Of a DNA stretch of 64,000 nt, positions 49,240-58,086 are shown one piece after another. The stretch lies in contig NC_017033.1 of the NCBI RefSeq assembly GCF_000242255.2, positions 1,426,001 through 1,490,000 of the forward strand. Direction: 5' to 3'. The notes beneath the pieces are model-generated. The model searched no databases, was not told the DNA's origin, and saw only the letters and a list, made by a program, of their open reading frames with translations. The position numbers and the translations under genes were made by a program. The DNA is from Frateuria aurantia DSM 6220. Its GTDB lineage: Bacteria > Pseudomonadota > Gammaproteobacteria > Xanthomonadales > Rhodanobacteraceae. Every line of letters begins with the position of its first letter. Position 1 is the stretch's first letter.

Positions 49240-52175
49240 CACAGGCTGACCGCCACACGGGCCCAGAAATAGCGACCGATCTGGTCATAGGTGTAGGCAT
49301 CGGTATTGGAGTTGCTGCCCCATTGATAGAACATCGGCGGCTGCTTGTTGGCGAGGTTGTCGATACCGGCCGAAACGGTGGTATGCAGCTTGCTGAAGGT
49401 GTAGCCGGCCGACACATTGTTGTAGACGTAGGCACCGATCTTGCGGACGACTCCGTTGATGTTCTCGTCGGCCGAGTAGTCGGCGGCAGGGTCGGAATTG
49501 CCGATGCGGGTCCGGCCGATGTAGCGCATGGTCCAGGTGGCATTCCAGTTGCCGCGGTTCCAGCTCAGGGTGCCCAGCCCGCGCCAGTGCGGGAACTCGC
49601 CGTAGGACGGGCAGTAGGAGCCCGCGCAATGCGTGGTGGCGACGCTGCTGTCGCCGGGCGCGGTATCCACGTCATAGCGGCTCAGATAGGTGCCGTTGAT
49701 GCTGGCCGTGAACTGGCCCCAGTGAGTGGGTGCGAACACATACTGGATGGTGCTGTCGATGCCGCTGGCCCAGGTTTCGCCCAGGTTGACGGTCGGCAGG
49801 TTGATGTAGTTGATCTGGCCATTGCCCGAGCGCTTGATGAGACTGCACAGCTTGCTGCTGTAATAGCATTCGTCCATGATCGTGGTCGGATCCAGTCCGT
49901 CGACGATGGTGTCCTTCAGGTTGATGCGCCACAGATCGGCACTCAGCGAGAGGCCATGTACCCAGTGCGGGTCATAGACCAGGCCCAGATCGTAGGAGTG
50001 GCCATGTTCGGGTTTCAGGTTGTAGCCGGCGGCAACCGAGCCGGAGCTCTTGACGCCGATCTGGGCGTTGTTCTGCTGGAAGCTTCCATTGGTCGGCACA
50101 TTCTCGCAAGCCTGGGGATGACCGCCGGTATAGCCGTCGCAGATGTCGGTGGCCGAATAGGCACCTCCGGCGAAGCCGGCATAGAGCTCGCTGATGTTCG
50201 GTGCGCGGAACACCTGTGATGCCGTGCCGCGGACCAGCAGATCGCCTACCGGCCGCCACTCCAGGGCGACCTTGCTGTTCACCGTATGGCCCGAGGTGCT
50301 GTAGTCCGACCAGCGGCTGCCAAGATCGATATTCAGTGCTTGTGCGCCGGGCAGGTCGGCCAGAATCGGAATCAGGGTCTCGCCATACACCTCTTTCACG
50401 TTGTAGCCGCCGGACAGGACCGAGCCACAGTCTTCCACGACATTGCACAGGCCGGCGTAATCGCCCGAACTGATCGCTACTGCACCAGGAGTATCGGTCG
50501 TGTCCGATTGCGACTCCTGGCGGTAGGACATGCCGACGGCCAGACTGACCGAGCCGGCCGGCAGCTGGAACAGATCACCGTTGGCGCTGGCCTCGTACTG
50601 CTTCATGGTATAGCTGTATTCGGTGACCGGATTGACGATCAGCTTTTTCAGCGCGGCCACGGTGTTCGGGTCGTTGACGTTGAAGATATTGATCGGGGTG
50701 CAGTTGCTGATCGGATTGGCGGCAGTGCCGCAGGTCACGACGCCGGAACTGGACAGGAATGAAGGACCCAGCGCCTGTTCCAGCTTGGGATAGTCCAGAA
50801 ATCCGTTGCTTTCGGTCTTCTGGCGGACCTTGGCGTAATTGACGTCGGCGTTCCACTGCCAGTTGCCGACGCCGAAGTCGCCGCGCAGACCGGTGGTGAC
50901 CTGCATATTGTAGGTCTGGCTGGCAAAGTCGCGATTGCCCAGCGAGGTCAGTCGGGTGTTGAAATCGTTGTAGCTGTTGCCGGTGCTTCGGTCCGTCCCG
51001 AAATTCACCCCGAACGGATTGTAGTAGCTGTCCTTGGAGACCATGAAATCATCGCCGTTGGCGAAGATGGGGACGGGCGCGATGATCGAGGCGGAGGAGG
51101 TCTTGGTGTAGAAGAAGTCCAGATAGCCTTCCACATGGCGATTGAACTTGAAGCTTCCCACCAGCGAAACATTGGTGCGTTCCTGCGGTGTATTGATCAG
51201 ATTGTAGGGCTGGTAGTTGTAGGAGTCCTGCGCGCCGCTGTAGGTATGGTAATCGGAAAGCGAAGTGGCGCCGCTGACCCCGGAATTGAGCGTTACATAT
51301 TGGCCGGCGGCATTTTCGATAAGCCCGCTGGGTGTCGCGGAAGAGCCCAGGCGGGTGGGAACGCCGTTCTCCAGGGCAAGCGCGTAGCGGGAATAGGGGC
51401 GTGCCGTGGCCGAAATGCCATTTTGACTCTGGCGCGTCACGGCCAGCATCAGGCTGGCCCGCTTGGTCGAATGGCCGGCCAGAAAGCTGAAGTTGCGACG
51501 GTTGCCATCCGAATGCTGGCTCATGCCGTAGTCGGCGGAGAACTGCACGCCGTTGTAGTGGTCCTTGAGAATGAAGTTGACAACCCCGCCGATGGCATCG
51601 GAGCCGTACACGGACGCGGCGCCATCGGTCAGTACTTCGATGCGCTCGATCATGTTCGAGGGAATGCTGTTGACGTCGCTGTAGGCGACACGGTGGCCAT
51701 TGACCAGCACCAGGGTGCGATTGTCTCCCAGCCCGCGCAGCGACACGGTCGAGGCACCCGTGCCACCGCCATTGTCGATACCCGGATTGGTGGCATTGCC
51801 CGCCACGCCGGGCAGGCGCTGCAACAGGTCGCCGACGGTGGGCTTGCCGCTGGCCGCGATCTGCTGGCTGTCGACCACGGTGACCGGGTTGGCGGTTTCC
51901 GCATCCACGCGGCGGATCAGCGAGCCGGTGACCACGACCGAGTCGAGGGTTTTGCTGGCTGCTTTGCCAGCCGGGGCGGCTGCAACCCTGGATGGGGCCG
52001 CGGCAGGGCTGGCATCCGCGGAGGGTGCGGTACTGTCTTGCGCCATGGCGCTGTAGCCGGCCATGCCCAGTGTCAGGAAAAGTCCGGTCTGGATGGCCCG
52101 TGTCAGCGGGCGCTGCCACAATGGCGTGGTTTCCGGCCTGGCGGAGCGGGAGTAGGCGTGATCAGGGCTAAGCAT
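49239..52175 (-). CDS. TonB-dependent outer membrane receptor
   Basis: A 978-residue receptor. A signal peptide (about residues 26-46, ending GYSAMA) is followed by an Ala/Pro-rich linker and the plug domain (DSVVVTGSLIRRVDAETANP, VGDLLQRLPGVAGNATN, VSLRGLGDNRTLVLVNGHRV, IERIEVLTDGAASVYGSDAI). The 22-strand barrel follows and ends in YFWARVAVSL. No STN or FecA-like signalling extension. Length and plug are those of the carbohydrate and peptide-type receptors abundant in Xanthomonadales. GAGG lies 8 bases before the ATG at 52175. Its own transcription unit is suggested by the terminator at 52247-52285. Likely cargo: glycan or glycopeptide fragments made by the neighbouring enzymes (inference). 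Confidence 0.93.
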   Translation of the reverse strand: MLSPDHAYSRSARPETTPLWQRPLTRAIQTGLFLTLGMAGYSAMAQDSTAPSADASPAAAPSRVAAAPAGKAASKTLDSVVVTGSLIRRVDAETANPVTVVDSQQIAASGKPTVGDLLQRLPGVAGNATNPGIDNGGGTGASTVSLRGLGDNRTLVLVNGHRVAYSDVNSIPSNMIERIEVLTDGAASVYGSDAIGGVVNFILKDHYNGVQFSADYGMSQHSDGNRRNFSFLAGHSTKRASLMLAVTRQSQNGISATARPYSRYALALENGVPTRLGSSATPSGLIENAAGQYVTLNSGVSGATSLSDYHTYSGAQDSYNYQPYNLINTPQERTNVSLVGSFKFNRHVEGYLDFFYTKTSSASIIAPVPIFANGDDFMVSKDSYYNPFGVNFGTDRSTGNSYNDFNTRLTSLGNRDFASQTYNMQVTTGLRGDFGVGNWQWNADVNYAKVRQKTESNGFLDYPKLEQALGPSFLSSSGVVTCGTAANPISNCTPINIFNVNDPNTVAALKKLIVNPVTEYSYTMKQYEASANGDLFQLPAGSVSLAVGMSYRQESQSDTTDTPGAVAISSGDYAGLCNVVEDCGSVLSGGYNVKEVYGETLIPILADLPGAQALNIDLGSRWSDYSTSGHTVNSKVALEWRPVGDLLVRGTASQVFRAPNISELYAGFAGGAYSATDICDGYTGGHPQACENVPTNGSFQQNNAQIGVKSSGSVAAGYNLKPEHGHSYDLGLVYDPHWVHGLSLSADLWRINLKDTIVDGLDPTTIMDECYYSSKLCSLIKRSGNGQINYINLPTVNLGETWASGIDSTIQYVFAPTHWGQFTASINGTYLSRYDVDTAPGDSSVATTHCAGSYCPSYGEFPHWRGLGTLSWNRGNWNATWTMRYIGRTRIGNSDPAADYSADENINGVVRKIGAYVYNNVSAGYTFSKLHTTVSAGIDNLANKQPPMFYQWGSNSNTDAYTYDQIGRYFWARVAVSL

Positions 52176-52246
52176 GATGATGACCTCGGTGCATTCAATG
52201 CAAGGTGGTGAAGAGCGAAGGAGCCTGCCGTCGCCGGAACGGGAAC

Positions 52247-52285
52247 AAAAAGCCCCGGCGGAGTCGGCATGACAGCCGTCCGGGG
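52247..52285 (-). terminator. Terminator after the GH127 gene
   Basis: On the minus strand CCCCGG (rc of 52280-52285) pairs with CCGGGG (rc of 52253-52258) around an imperfect stem, followed by C and five T residues. It separates the upstream glycosidase genes from the TonB receptor gene. Confidence 0.6.
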
Positions 52286-52335
52286 AGGGGAAACCTGCGC
52301 CTGCCAATGGCAGGTGATGGAAAGCTTTGGAAAGG

Positions 52336-54291
52336 CTAGCTGTCAGCCGTGCGCCAATAGACGGCGTAGCGCTCTCTGAGGATCTGGTTCAGCGGGCGGA
52401 CGACCAGTGCCCCTGTTGATGTCGTGGCGGTGAAGTGCAGTGGCTGGCCGGGAAGCGGGCGCAACCAGTCAAGCGCCTGCTCGGAGCCTTCTTCTCGGAG
52501 GGGTATGGGGGCAGGCTGAGTCCGGATCGCGGGCTTGGGATCGGCCCAATAATCGCAGTGCTGCATGGCGGGCGTGACTGGATCGCCCGGTAGCTCGGCT
52601 GCCAGCGTGATCGGGCCATAAAGCAGGGCAAACTGAGCATCATCGCCCGGCAGGGGCTGCATCTTGAGCTGCATGGGCAGCTGCAGGCGCAGGTGATCTT
52701 TGTCGTGCCACATTCTCTCGATGCTGAGATAGCTGCCAGGCAGCGCGCTGACGTTCTGCAGCTGGTCATTGATCCATAGCTGCGGCGCCCCGGCGGTCCA
52801 GGAGGGGATGCGCAGATTGATGCGCAGACGGGCAGGGGCGGTCAGCTGCAGCTTGAAGTCGCTGACATCCTGTTCGGGGAACCGGGTCAGCTGGCTCAGG
52901 GTCAGGCCCTGCTCCGCCCACTTCAGCCGGGAGGCGATATACAGGTTGACGTACAGTTCGCCCGGGGTGTGGAAATAGATGCTGTCGTTGAAGCGGGCGA
53001 ATTCTTCGGCTCCGGTGCCGGTACAGCACCAGAACGAGTGCAGCGGGCTGTTGAAATATTTGTAGCTGCCGGGTGCCAGCGGATAGTAATAGAGCTTCAT
53101 GCCCGCCGGATCCTGGGTGCCCAGCCGGGCGTTGTAGAGATTGCGCTCGTAGTAATCGAAGGCGCGAGGATCGCCGGTCCAGCCGTAGACATGACGGGTC
53201 AGCTTCAGCAGGTTGTAGGCGACGCAGCATTCGGCGGCGGCCACTCCGAGCTGGTCGTGCAGATCATCGGGGCCGTTGTTCCAGAATTCGTCGTTGCTGC
53301 TGCCGCCATTGGCATAGCAGCGTGTGCCGGAAATGGTTTCCCAGCCGAATTCGGCCATGCGTCGATAGCGTTGCTCACCGGTCAGCTCGTAACGACGGGC
53401 CGCACCGATGATCTTGGGCAGCTGGGTGTTGCTGTGCAGGCCCTTGAGCTCGTCGCGATGGGCCGCCAGCGGATCCAGCAGGCTGGCCTGGTCGAAGCGA
53501 TGGGCGGCATCCAGATACCGGCCGTTGCCGGTGATGGCATAGAGTTCGCAAAGCGCATCGTTCATGCCGCCGTATTCGGTGCGCAGGATCTCGTTCATCT
53601 GCGCATCCGAGCGTCCGTTGAGCCAGTGCACCGTCCAGTCGCCGAGGCCGGTCGCGATATCCAGCGCCTGCTGATTGCCGGCATGCATATACATGTCCAG
53701 GTGGCCGCAAAGAATCTTGTGCAAGGTATAGAACGGAGCCCATACCTTCTGGCCATGGCTGAGGCGCTCGAAGAAGCTGTCGGGGAAGGCGCTCAGATAG
53801 CCGTCACTGCGCTGGCAGCGCGCCAGGATGGCGACCAGCTCATCGGCGCGCTGCTTGAGCGTGCGATCCGCTGTCGTGGCCCAGACCAGCGCGGCGGCCG
53901 ACAGCCAGTGCCCGCCACAGAAGTGTCCGCGCAGTTCGCATTCGGGAGATTCCCAGCCGCCCAGGGGTTGGGCCGTGGAGGGCAGGCCGGCCTGGCGCAG
54001 AAAATTGTGAGCAAGCCGGTCGACGGGCAGTTGGTGCAGATACCTCGCATTGATGGCGGCGGCTTCGGCGAAAGGTCCGGGCGACAGGGTGACCTGGTCA
54101 AGCGCGAAGGCCTGCAACGAATCTCTGGCCATTTCCCGAGGGCCTTGACGCAGCGCGGCCAGGGCTGCGGGGACACGCGACTCCACTTCGATCGGTGGCG
54201 TGTCGGCGCGCAGTCGCGGCGCACCGGCCAATGTGGCAGTTACGGCCGCAGCTGTACCGGCCAGAAAACGTCTTCGGTCGTAATGCCTCAT
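52336..54291 (-). CDS. GH127/GH146 beta-L-arabinofuranosidase, Tat-exported
   Basis: A 651-residue enzyme with a twin-arginine signal (DRRRFLAGTAAAVTATLAGA) and an (alpha/alpha)6 barrel: LGGWESPECELRGHFCGGHW (111-129), WAPFYTLHKILCGHLDMYMH, TEYGGMNDALCELYAITG. The metal-thiolate site of this clan is complete: Glu354-Cys355-Cys356 (AAECCVAYN) and Cys422-Cys423 (FWCCTGTG), where characterised relatives hold zinc with one Glu and three Cys and use one Cys as nucleophile. Such enzymes remove beta-L-arabinofuranose, including from hydroxyproline-linked arabinans of extensin (HypBA1 in bifidobacteria, related genes in Xanthomonas). The ESPECELRGH motif favours GH146 over GH127; I cannot decide without a profile. 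A G-rich run serves as ribosome binding site at 54291. Confidence 0.87.
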   Translation of the reverse strand: MRHYDRRRFLAGTAAAVTATLAGAPRLRADTPPIEVESRVPAALAALRQGPREMARDSLQAFALDQVTLSPGPFAEAAAINARYLHQLPVDRLAHNFLRQAGLPSTAQPLGGWESPECELRGHFCGGHWLSAAALVWATTADRTLKQRADELVAILARCQRSDGYLSAFPDSFFERLSHGQKVWAPFYTLHKILCGHLDMYMHAGNQQALDIATGLGDWTVHWLNGRSDAQMNEILRTEYGGMNDALCELYAITGNGRYLDAAHRFDQASLLDPLAAHRDELKGLHSNTQLPKIIGAARRYELTGEQRYRRMAEFGWETISGTRCYANGGSSNDEFWNNGPDDLHDQLGVAAAECCVAYNLLKLTRHVYGWTGDPRAFDYYERNLYNARLGTQDPAGMKLYYYPLAPGSYKYFNSPLHSFWCCTGTGAEEFARFNDSIYFHTPGELYVNLYIASRLKWAEQGLTLSQLTRFPEQDVSDFKLQLTAPARLRINLRIPSWTAGAPQLWINDQLQNVSALPGSYLSIERMWHDKDHLRLQLPMQLKMQPLPGDDAQFALLYGPITLAAELPGDPVTPAMQHCDYWADPKPAIRTQPAPIPLREEGSEQALDWLRPLPGQPLHFTATTSTGALVVRPLNQILRERYAVYWRTADS

Positions 54292-54470
54292 CTCCCCCCC
54301 CGGGCAGCCTGGTTGCGATGGCGATCTGGATCGTGGATGGTCGCCCCTCCGCGGCCATCCACAATTCCAGCATGACCTGCATGCGTGCAGCCGTCTTGAC
54401 TGCCTTGTGCCAACTGGATGCGGATTTGAGCATAGTCGGGGCATCACGATCCGTGAGCAGTCGCGGCACC

Positions 54471-56849
54471 TCAGACGGCGTGTATGAAATGCGCCACCAC
54501 AAGGGCCTTGCCGGCGCGAGGCTGCAGTCTCAGCTCGTCGTCGTTCAGGGTGCCAGCCTCGGGAGGATGGCCGTTGACGCTTACCGTGCTCAGTTGCAAG
54601 CCTTCAGGGCCGCGCAGGCTGAGTCTGACTGTGCCGGGCGGTACATCTGCTGGCCACTCGGCCTGGATGCTCAACTGACCGCTGTGTTGATGCCATTGCA
54701 GATGCAGACTGCAGGGGCCCCATCGGGTCGGTGCGTGCGCGATGGACAGCGGCCTGCCGCTGGCCGTCCATGCGCGTGGCAAGCCCCTGGCGAGGTAAAG
54801 GCATTCACCGGCACTGTCTTCGAAGATGAAGGCCCAGCGCAGCAGCAGTGGACTGGTCAGCTGCGCCGGGATGCAGAACAGCGGCATGCCGCCGGTGATG
54901 CCGCTGACTTCGCCAGCCGTCCAGCTGCCTCGGGTATGCACCTGGTAGCGATGGGCATACATGAACAGGACGTACTCGTCGATCCGGTTCAGCCGCAGCA
55001 GCTGCTGGGCGTAGCCATAGGAAATAAAACCGAGCAGATCGCGACTGCCCGGGTCGACCGGGCCGATATTGGCGACCACGCCCATGCTGGTGGCGCCGTG
55101 TCCGCGCATGCAGTCGATCACCAGATGGGCCAGATCGGCAGGCAGTACATCGGCCTGCAGCAGCTCGCTGTAGGCTCGGTGCGGCCACTGCTGCTCACTT
55201 GGGGTTTCGCTGGCCAGCGATTGGCGGAAGGTCAGCTTCGCGCCTGGCAACGGGCCTATATAGGGCGGTGTCATGTCGTGACGGATATTGGCGCGCAAGC
55301 GTTCGTGCAGGGTTGCTTGCAAGGCTTTTGCCTGTTCGATCCATCCGGCGGCTTGCGCGGCGCTGCCGCCGAGCTGCGGCCACAGCGGGGCCAGATCGAG
55401 CAGACCGCGGATCGCGAGGGCGCTGTTGGCGTAATAAGGCTTCCACCACAGCGTCGGATCCGGGAACAGGCAGGCATCGGACTCGTTCCAGCCATGGATC
55501 AGACCATGACCCGGGGCGTCGTCCGGCAGTTGCAGGCTTTCGGCGCGCAGTCGTAGCAGGATGTTGGCGGTCGCTTCGATCTTCGACTGGTGCTTCAGCA
55601 GTAAGCTGCGGTCGCCGGTATAGCGCAGATAACGGGCCAGCAATGACAGGGTGAGACCGAACTGGCCGGTTTCCGCGCCACGCATGTTGATCATGCCCTG
55701 GTCGTTGACGAAGTCGGTAAAGTAGCCGTCCAGAACGACGGCGGCCTGCCGGAAGCGACCCCATTCCAGATTGGCGTACAGGGAGCTGGTGAAGATATCC
55801 TGGAAGCCGTCGTACTCGCTGCCGTAGTAATCCCTGTCGACGGCGCCATATTTTGGATAACTGCCGCCGGGACGGACCACCAGTTCGCGGGCGAAGGCAA
55901 AACGGCTGAGGTCGGTCCAGCTTGGATCGGGCAGGGTGACCGGACAGGCATCGGCCAGCAGAGCCTGCCAGCAGCCGACAAAGTCGTGCAGGGCGTGATA
56001 GAACGCGGCCGGATCCGGATCGTTCATCAGCGAGCCATAGTTCGGATAGCTGTGGCCGTAGCTGGCGGCGGCGATGCGGCCGTGCTCGATCCGCAGGCTG
56101 CGGTGCCAGGTCTGGGCGATGAACTCGTCCTCTGCGCGGACATCGGCAAATACCAGCAGGTCGTACCAGCTGTCGGCATGGATGGGGATGATTTTGTGCA
56201 CGGCCGGCAGCCAGCCGCCGAGCAGCCCTTCTTCACGTGCGCTGACCTGCGGATTGGCATGCAGGCCCGGCATGGTCTGTTCCGGATGATAGGTGCGCGT
56301 GCTGCCTTGCGGATAGACCGGCATGGTGTCCTTGCACTGGCGGGTGCCGACGAAGGTGGTCCATGGCTGACGTCCATAGTAGTCGGCCGGATTGATCCGC
56401 GATGCCGGAGGCGGGGCCAGATCCCGTACCTGCGATTCGTCCGGTTCGCCGCGGCTCAGCAGGCGGTCGGCCAGCAGATCGGCCTCGGCTTCGGCAACCT
56501 GTTTCAGACTCAGACCGAAATAGGACGGTCCGGATGCTCCCGCCACGGGCTCGGTACGTTTGGAGAGGCGGCATGCTCCCTGTGCTCCGCGCAGCCAGAG
56601 ATCACCGTCGGGGCGGCTGAAATCTTCATGGACGCCGACTGGCCCTTGCGGGGTATCAAAGCTTGCCAGTCTGACCAGGTGATCCGGCATGGACGCATGA
56701 CTGCTGCTCATGCGCGGCGGCGTCAGGGTAGGCGAGGCATCTGGGGCAGCCGTTGCGGCGGATTCGGCGGCATGAAGGCCGTGCCCGGGAAGTCCGGCAG
56801 CGACGCTGCCCAGGGCGAGGCTCTGGATGAAAGTGCGGCGATCAGTCAT
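54471..56849 (-). CDS. Tat-exported protein of unknown glycosidase-like family
   Basis: A 792-residue protein. The N-terminus DRRTFIQSLALGSVAAGLPG is a twin-arginine signal. The middle (about 300-600) has helix pairs typical of (alpha/alpha)6 glycosidases (EYDGFQDIFTSSLYANLEWG, GQFGLTLSLLARYLRYTGDR, GLIHGWNESDACLFPDP, YYANSALAIRGLLDLAPLWP). Residues after about 690 form a beta-rich tail (IQAEWPADVPPGTVRLSLRG). Acidic candidates for catalysis are in GSEYDG and HGWNESDA. I do not know a characterised relative. It lies 17 bases from the GH27 gene and upstream of GH127, so a role on the same glycan is likely: perhaps the missing arabinosidase or a disaccharide-releasing enzyme. Confidence 0.75.
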   Translation of the reverse strand: MTDRRTFIQSLALGSVAAGLPGHGLHAAESAATAAPDASPTLTPPRMSSSHASMPDHLVRLASFDTPQGPVGVHEDFSRPDGDLWLRGAQGACRLSKRTEPVAGASGPSYFGLSLKQVAEAEADLLADRLLSRGEPDESQVRDLAPPPASRINPADYYGRQPWTTFVGTRQCKDTMPVYPQGSTRTYHPEQTMPGLHANPQVSAREEGLLGGWLPAVHKIIPIHADSWYDLLVFADVRAEDEFIAQTWHRSLRIEHGRIAAASYGHSYPNYGSLMNDPDPAAFYHALHDFVGCWQALLADACPVTLPDPSWTDLSRFAFARELVVRPGGSYPKYGAVDRDYYGSEYDGFQDIFTSSLYANLEWGRFRQAAVVLDGYFTDFVNDQGMINMRGAETGQFGLTLSLLARYLRYTGDRSLLLKHQSKIEATANILLRLRAESLQLPDDAPGHGLIHGWNESDACLFPDPTLWWKPYYANSALAIRGLLDLAPLWPQLGGSAAQAAGWIEQAKALQATLHERLRANIRHDMTPPYIGPLPGAKLTFRQSLASETPSEQQWPHRAYSELLQADVLPADLAHLVIDCMRGHGATSMGVVANIGPVDPGSRDLLGFISYGYAQQLLRLNRIDEYVLFMYAHRYQVHTRGSWTAGEVSGITGGMPLFCIPAQLTSPLLLRWAFIFEDSAGECLYLARGLPRAWTASGRPLSIAHAPTRWGPCSLHLQWHQHSGQLSIQAEWPADVPPGTVRLSLRGPEGLQLSTVSVNGHPPEAGTLNDDELRLQPRAGKALVVAHFIHAV

Positions 56850-56866
56850 GCGATTCCTGTAACGGG

Positions 56867-58069
56867 TCAGTGCGGATGATGGAGGCGCAGCAGCAGCACG
56901 TCATGGCGTGCCAGCTGCAAGGGCATGCCCTGGACCAGGGTGTAGCGGCGCCCGCTCCATAGGTCGGTGGCCTCCTGCGGACCGTGCAGATCCAGTCGCT
57001 TCAGATCCAGCGACCAGGGGGCGGAGGCGTAGCGGGCGCTGCCGATATTGAAAATGGCCACGGCACGATCACCGTCCGCCAGCGGTCGGGACCAGACTTC
57101 GACTTGCCCATCGGCATAGGTGCGGGTGGCGGGGCGGCCGAGCGGATCCTGGTCGATGGCGATGACGGCGCTCAAGGTCAGGATGTCCCTGACCTTGAGC
57201 GACATATGACGCAGATCGTTGCCAGCTATAAGTGGTGCCGCCAGCATCGCCCACCAGCTGAAGTGGGCCCGATTCTCCGCGTCGCTGAGGTGGCCATTGC
57301 CGACCTCCAGCATGTCCGGATCGTTCCAGTGGCCAGGTCCGGCGTAATCCGCCAGCCCGTCCTGTGATTCGGCAATGGCGTAGATCCGGTCCCAGTCCGG
57401 CTCGATGTCACTGGTGGTACGCCACAGCTGGCCATCGACATCGGGCCGGGTCGCCCATTGCCATGGCGCGCCCCAGCCGTATTGGCACAGGGCGTAGATG
57501 ATGGGGCGTGATTGCCGGTCAAGAGCGACCCGCATGCGCTGGTAGGCCTGATGCATCAGGGCCATCTGACGGCCCATGTCATGCGGTGCCTGTGGCTGCA
57601 TCACGTCCTGGATATAGCTGCACAGATCGTATTTCAGATAGTCCACGCCCCAGGCGGCATAGCTGGCGGCATCCTGTTGCTCATGACCCAGCGATCCTGT
57701 GTAGCCCGCGCAGGTATGGCGGCCGGGCGAGGAGTAGATACCGAGCTTGAGGCCGCGGGCATGTACATAGTCCGCCAGGGCGCGCATGTCGGGAAAACCG
57801 GCATTCGGACGAATGCTGCCGTCGGGATTGCGTCCGCCCTGCCAGCCATCGTCGATATTGACATACACATAGCCTGCATCACGCATGCCGCTGCTGACCA
57901 TCGCGTCGGCAGTGGCCCTTATTTCAGCGGCGGTGACGTGTTCGGCGAAATGATTCCAGCTGCTCCAGCCCATCGGCGGAGTGGACGCGGTGATCTCCGC
58001 GGCGCGGCTGCCGAAGGCGGTGAGGCCAAGCAGCAGGCCAAGGCAGCGGCGCAGGTGGGTCCGAGTCAT
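56867..58069 (-). CDS. Secreted GH27 alpha-galactosidase
   Basis: A 400-residue exported enzyme: signal peptide (about residues 8-23, ending SRAA), then the GH27 barrel with PPMGWSSWNHF (31-41), NIDDGWQGGR (71-80) and nucleophile Asp148 in YLKYDLCSY. The acid/base is Asp221 in RTTSDIEPDW, PGHWNDPDMLEVGN follows, and a C-terminal beta domain closes the protein. It removes terminal alpha-galactose; some members act on beta-L-arabinopyranose. Start MTRTHLRRCL at 58069. In this locus its natural target may be the serine-linked alpha-galactose of extensin. Part of a tight minus-strand operon (17 bases on each side). Confidence 0.92.
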   Translation of the reverse strand: MTRTHLRRCLGLLLGLTAFGSRAAEITASTPPMGWSSWNHFAEHVTAAEIRATADAMVSSGMRDAGYVYVNIDDGWQGGRNPDGSIRPNAGFPDMRALADYVHARGLKLGIYSSPGRHTCAGYTGSLGHEQQDAASYAAWGVDYLKYDLCSYIQDVMQPQAPHDMGRQMALMHQAYQRMRVALDRQSRPIIYALCQYGWGAPWQWATRPDVDGQLWRTTSDIEPDWDRIYAIAESQDGLADYAGPGHWNDPDMLEVGNGHLSDAENRAHFSWWAMLAAPLIAGNDLRHMSLKVRDILTLSAVIAIDQDPLGRPATRTYADGQVEVWSRPLADGDRAVAIFNIGSARYASAPWSLDLKRLDLHGPQEATDLWSGRRYTLVQGMPLQLARHDVLLLRLHHPH

Positions 58070-58086
58070 GCGGCGAGGCTCCGGAT

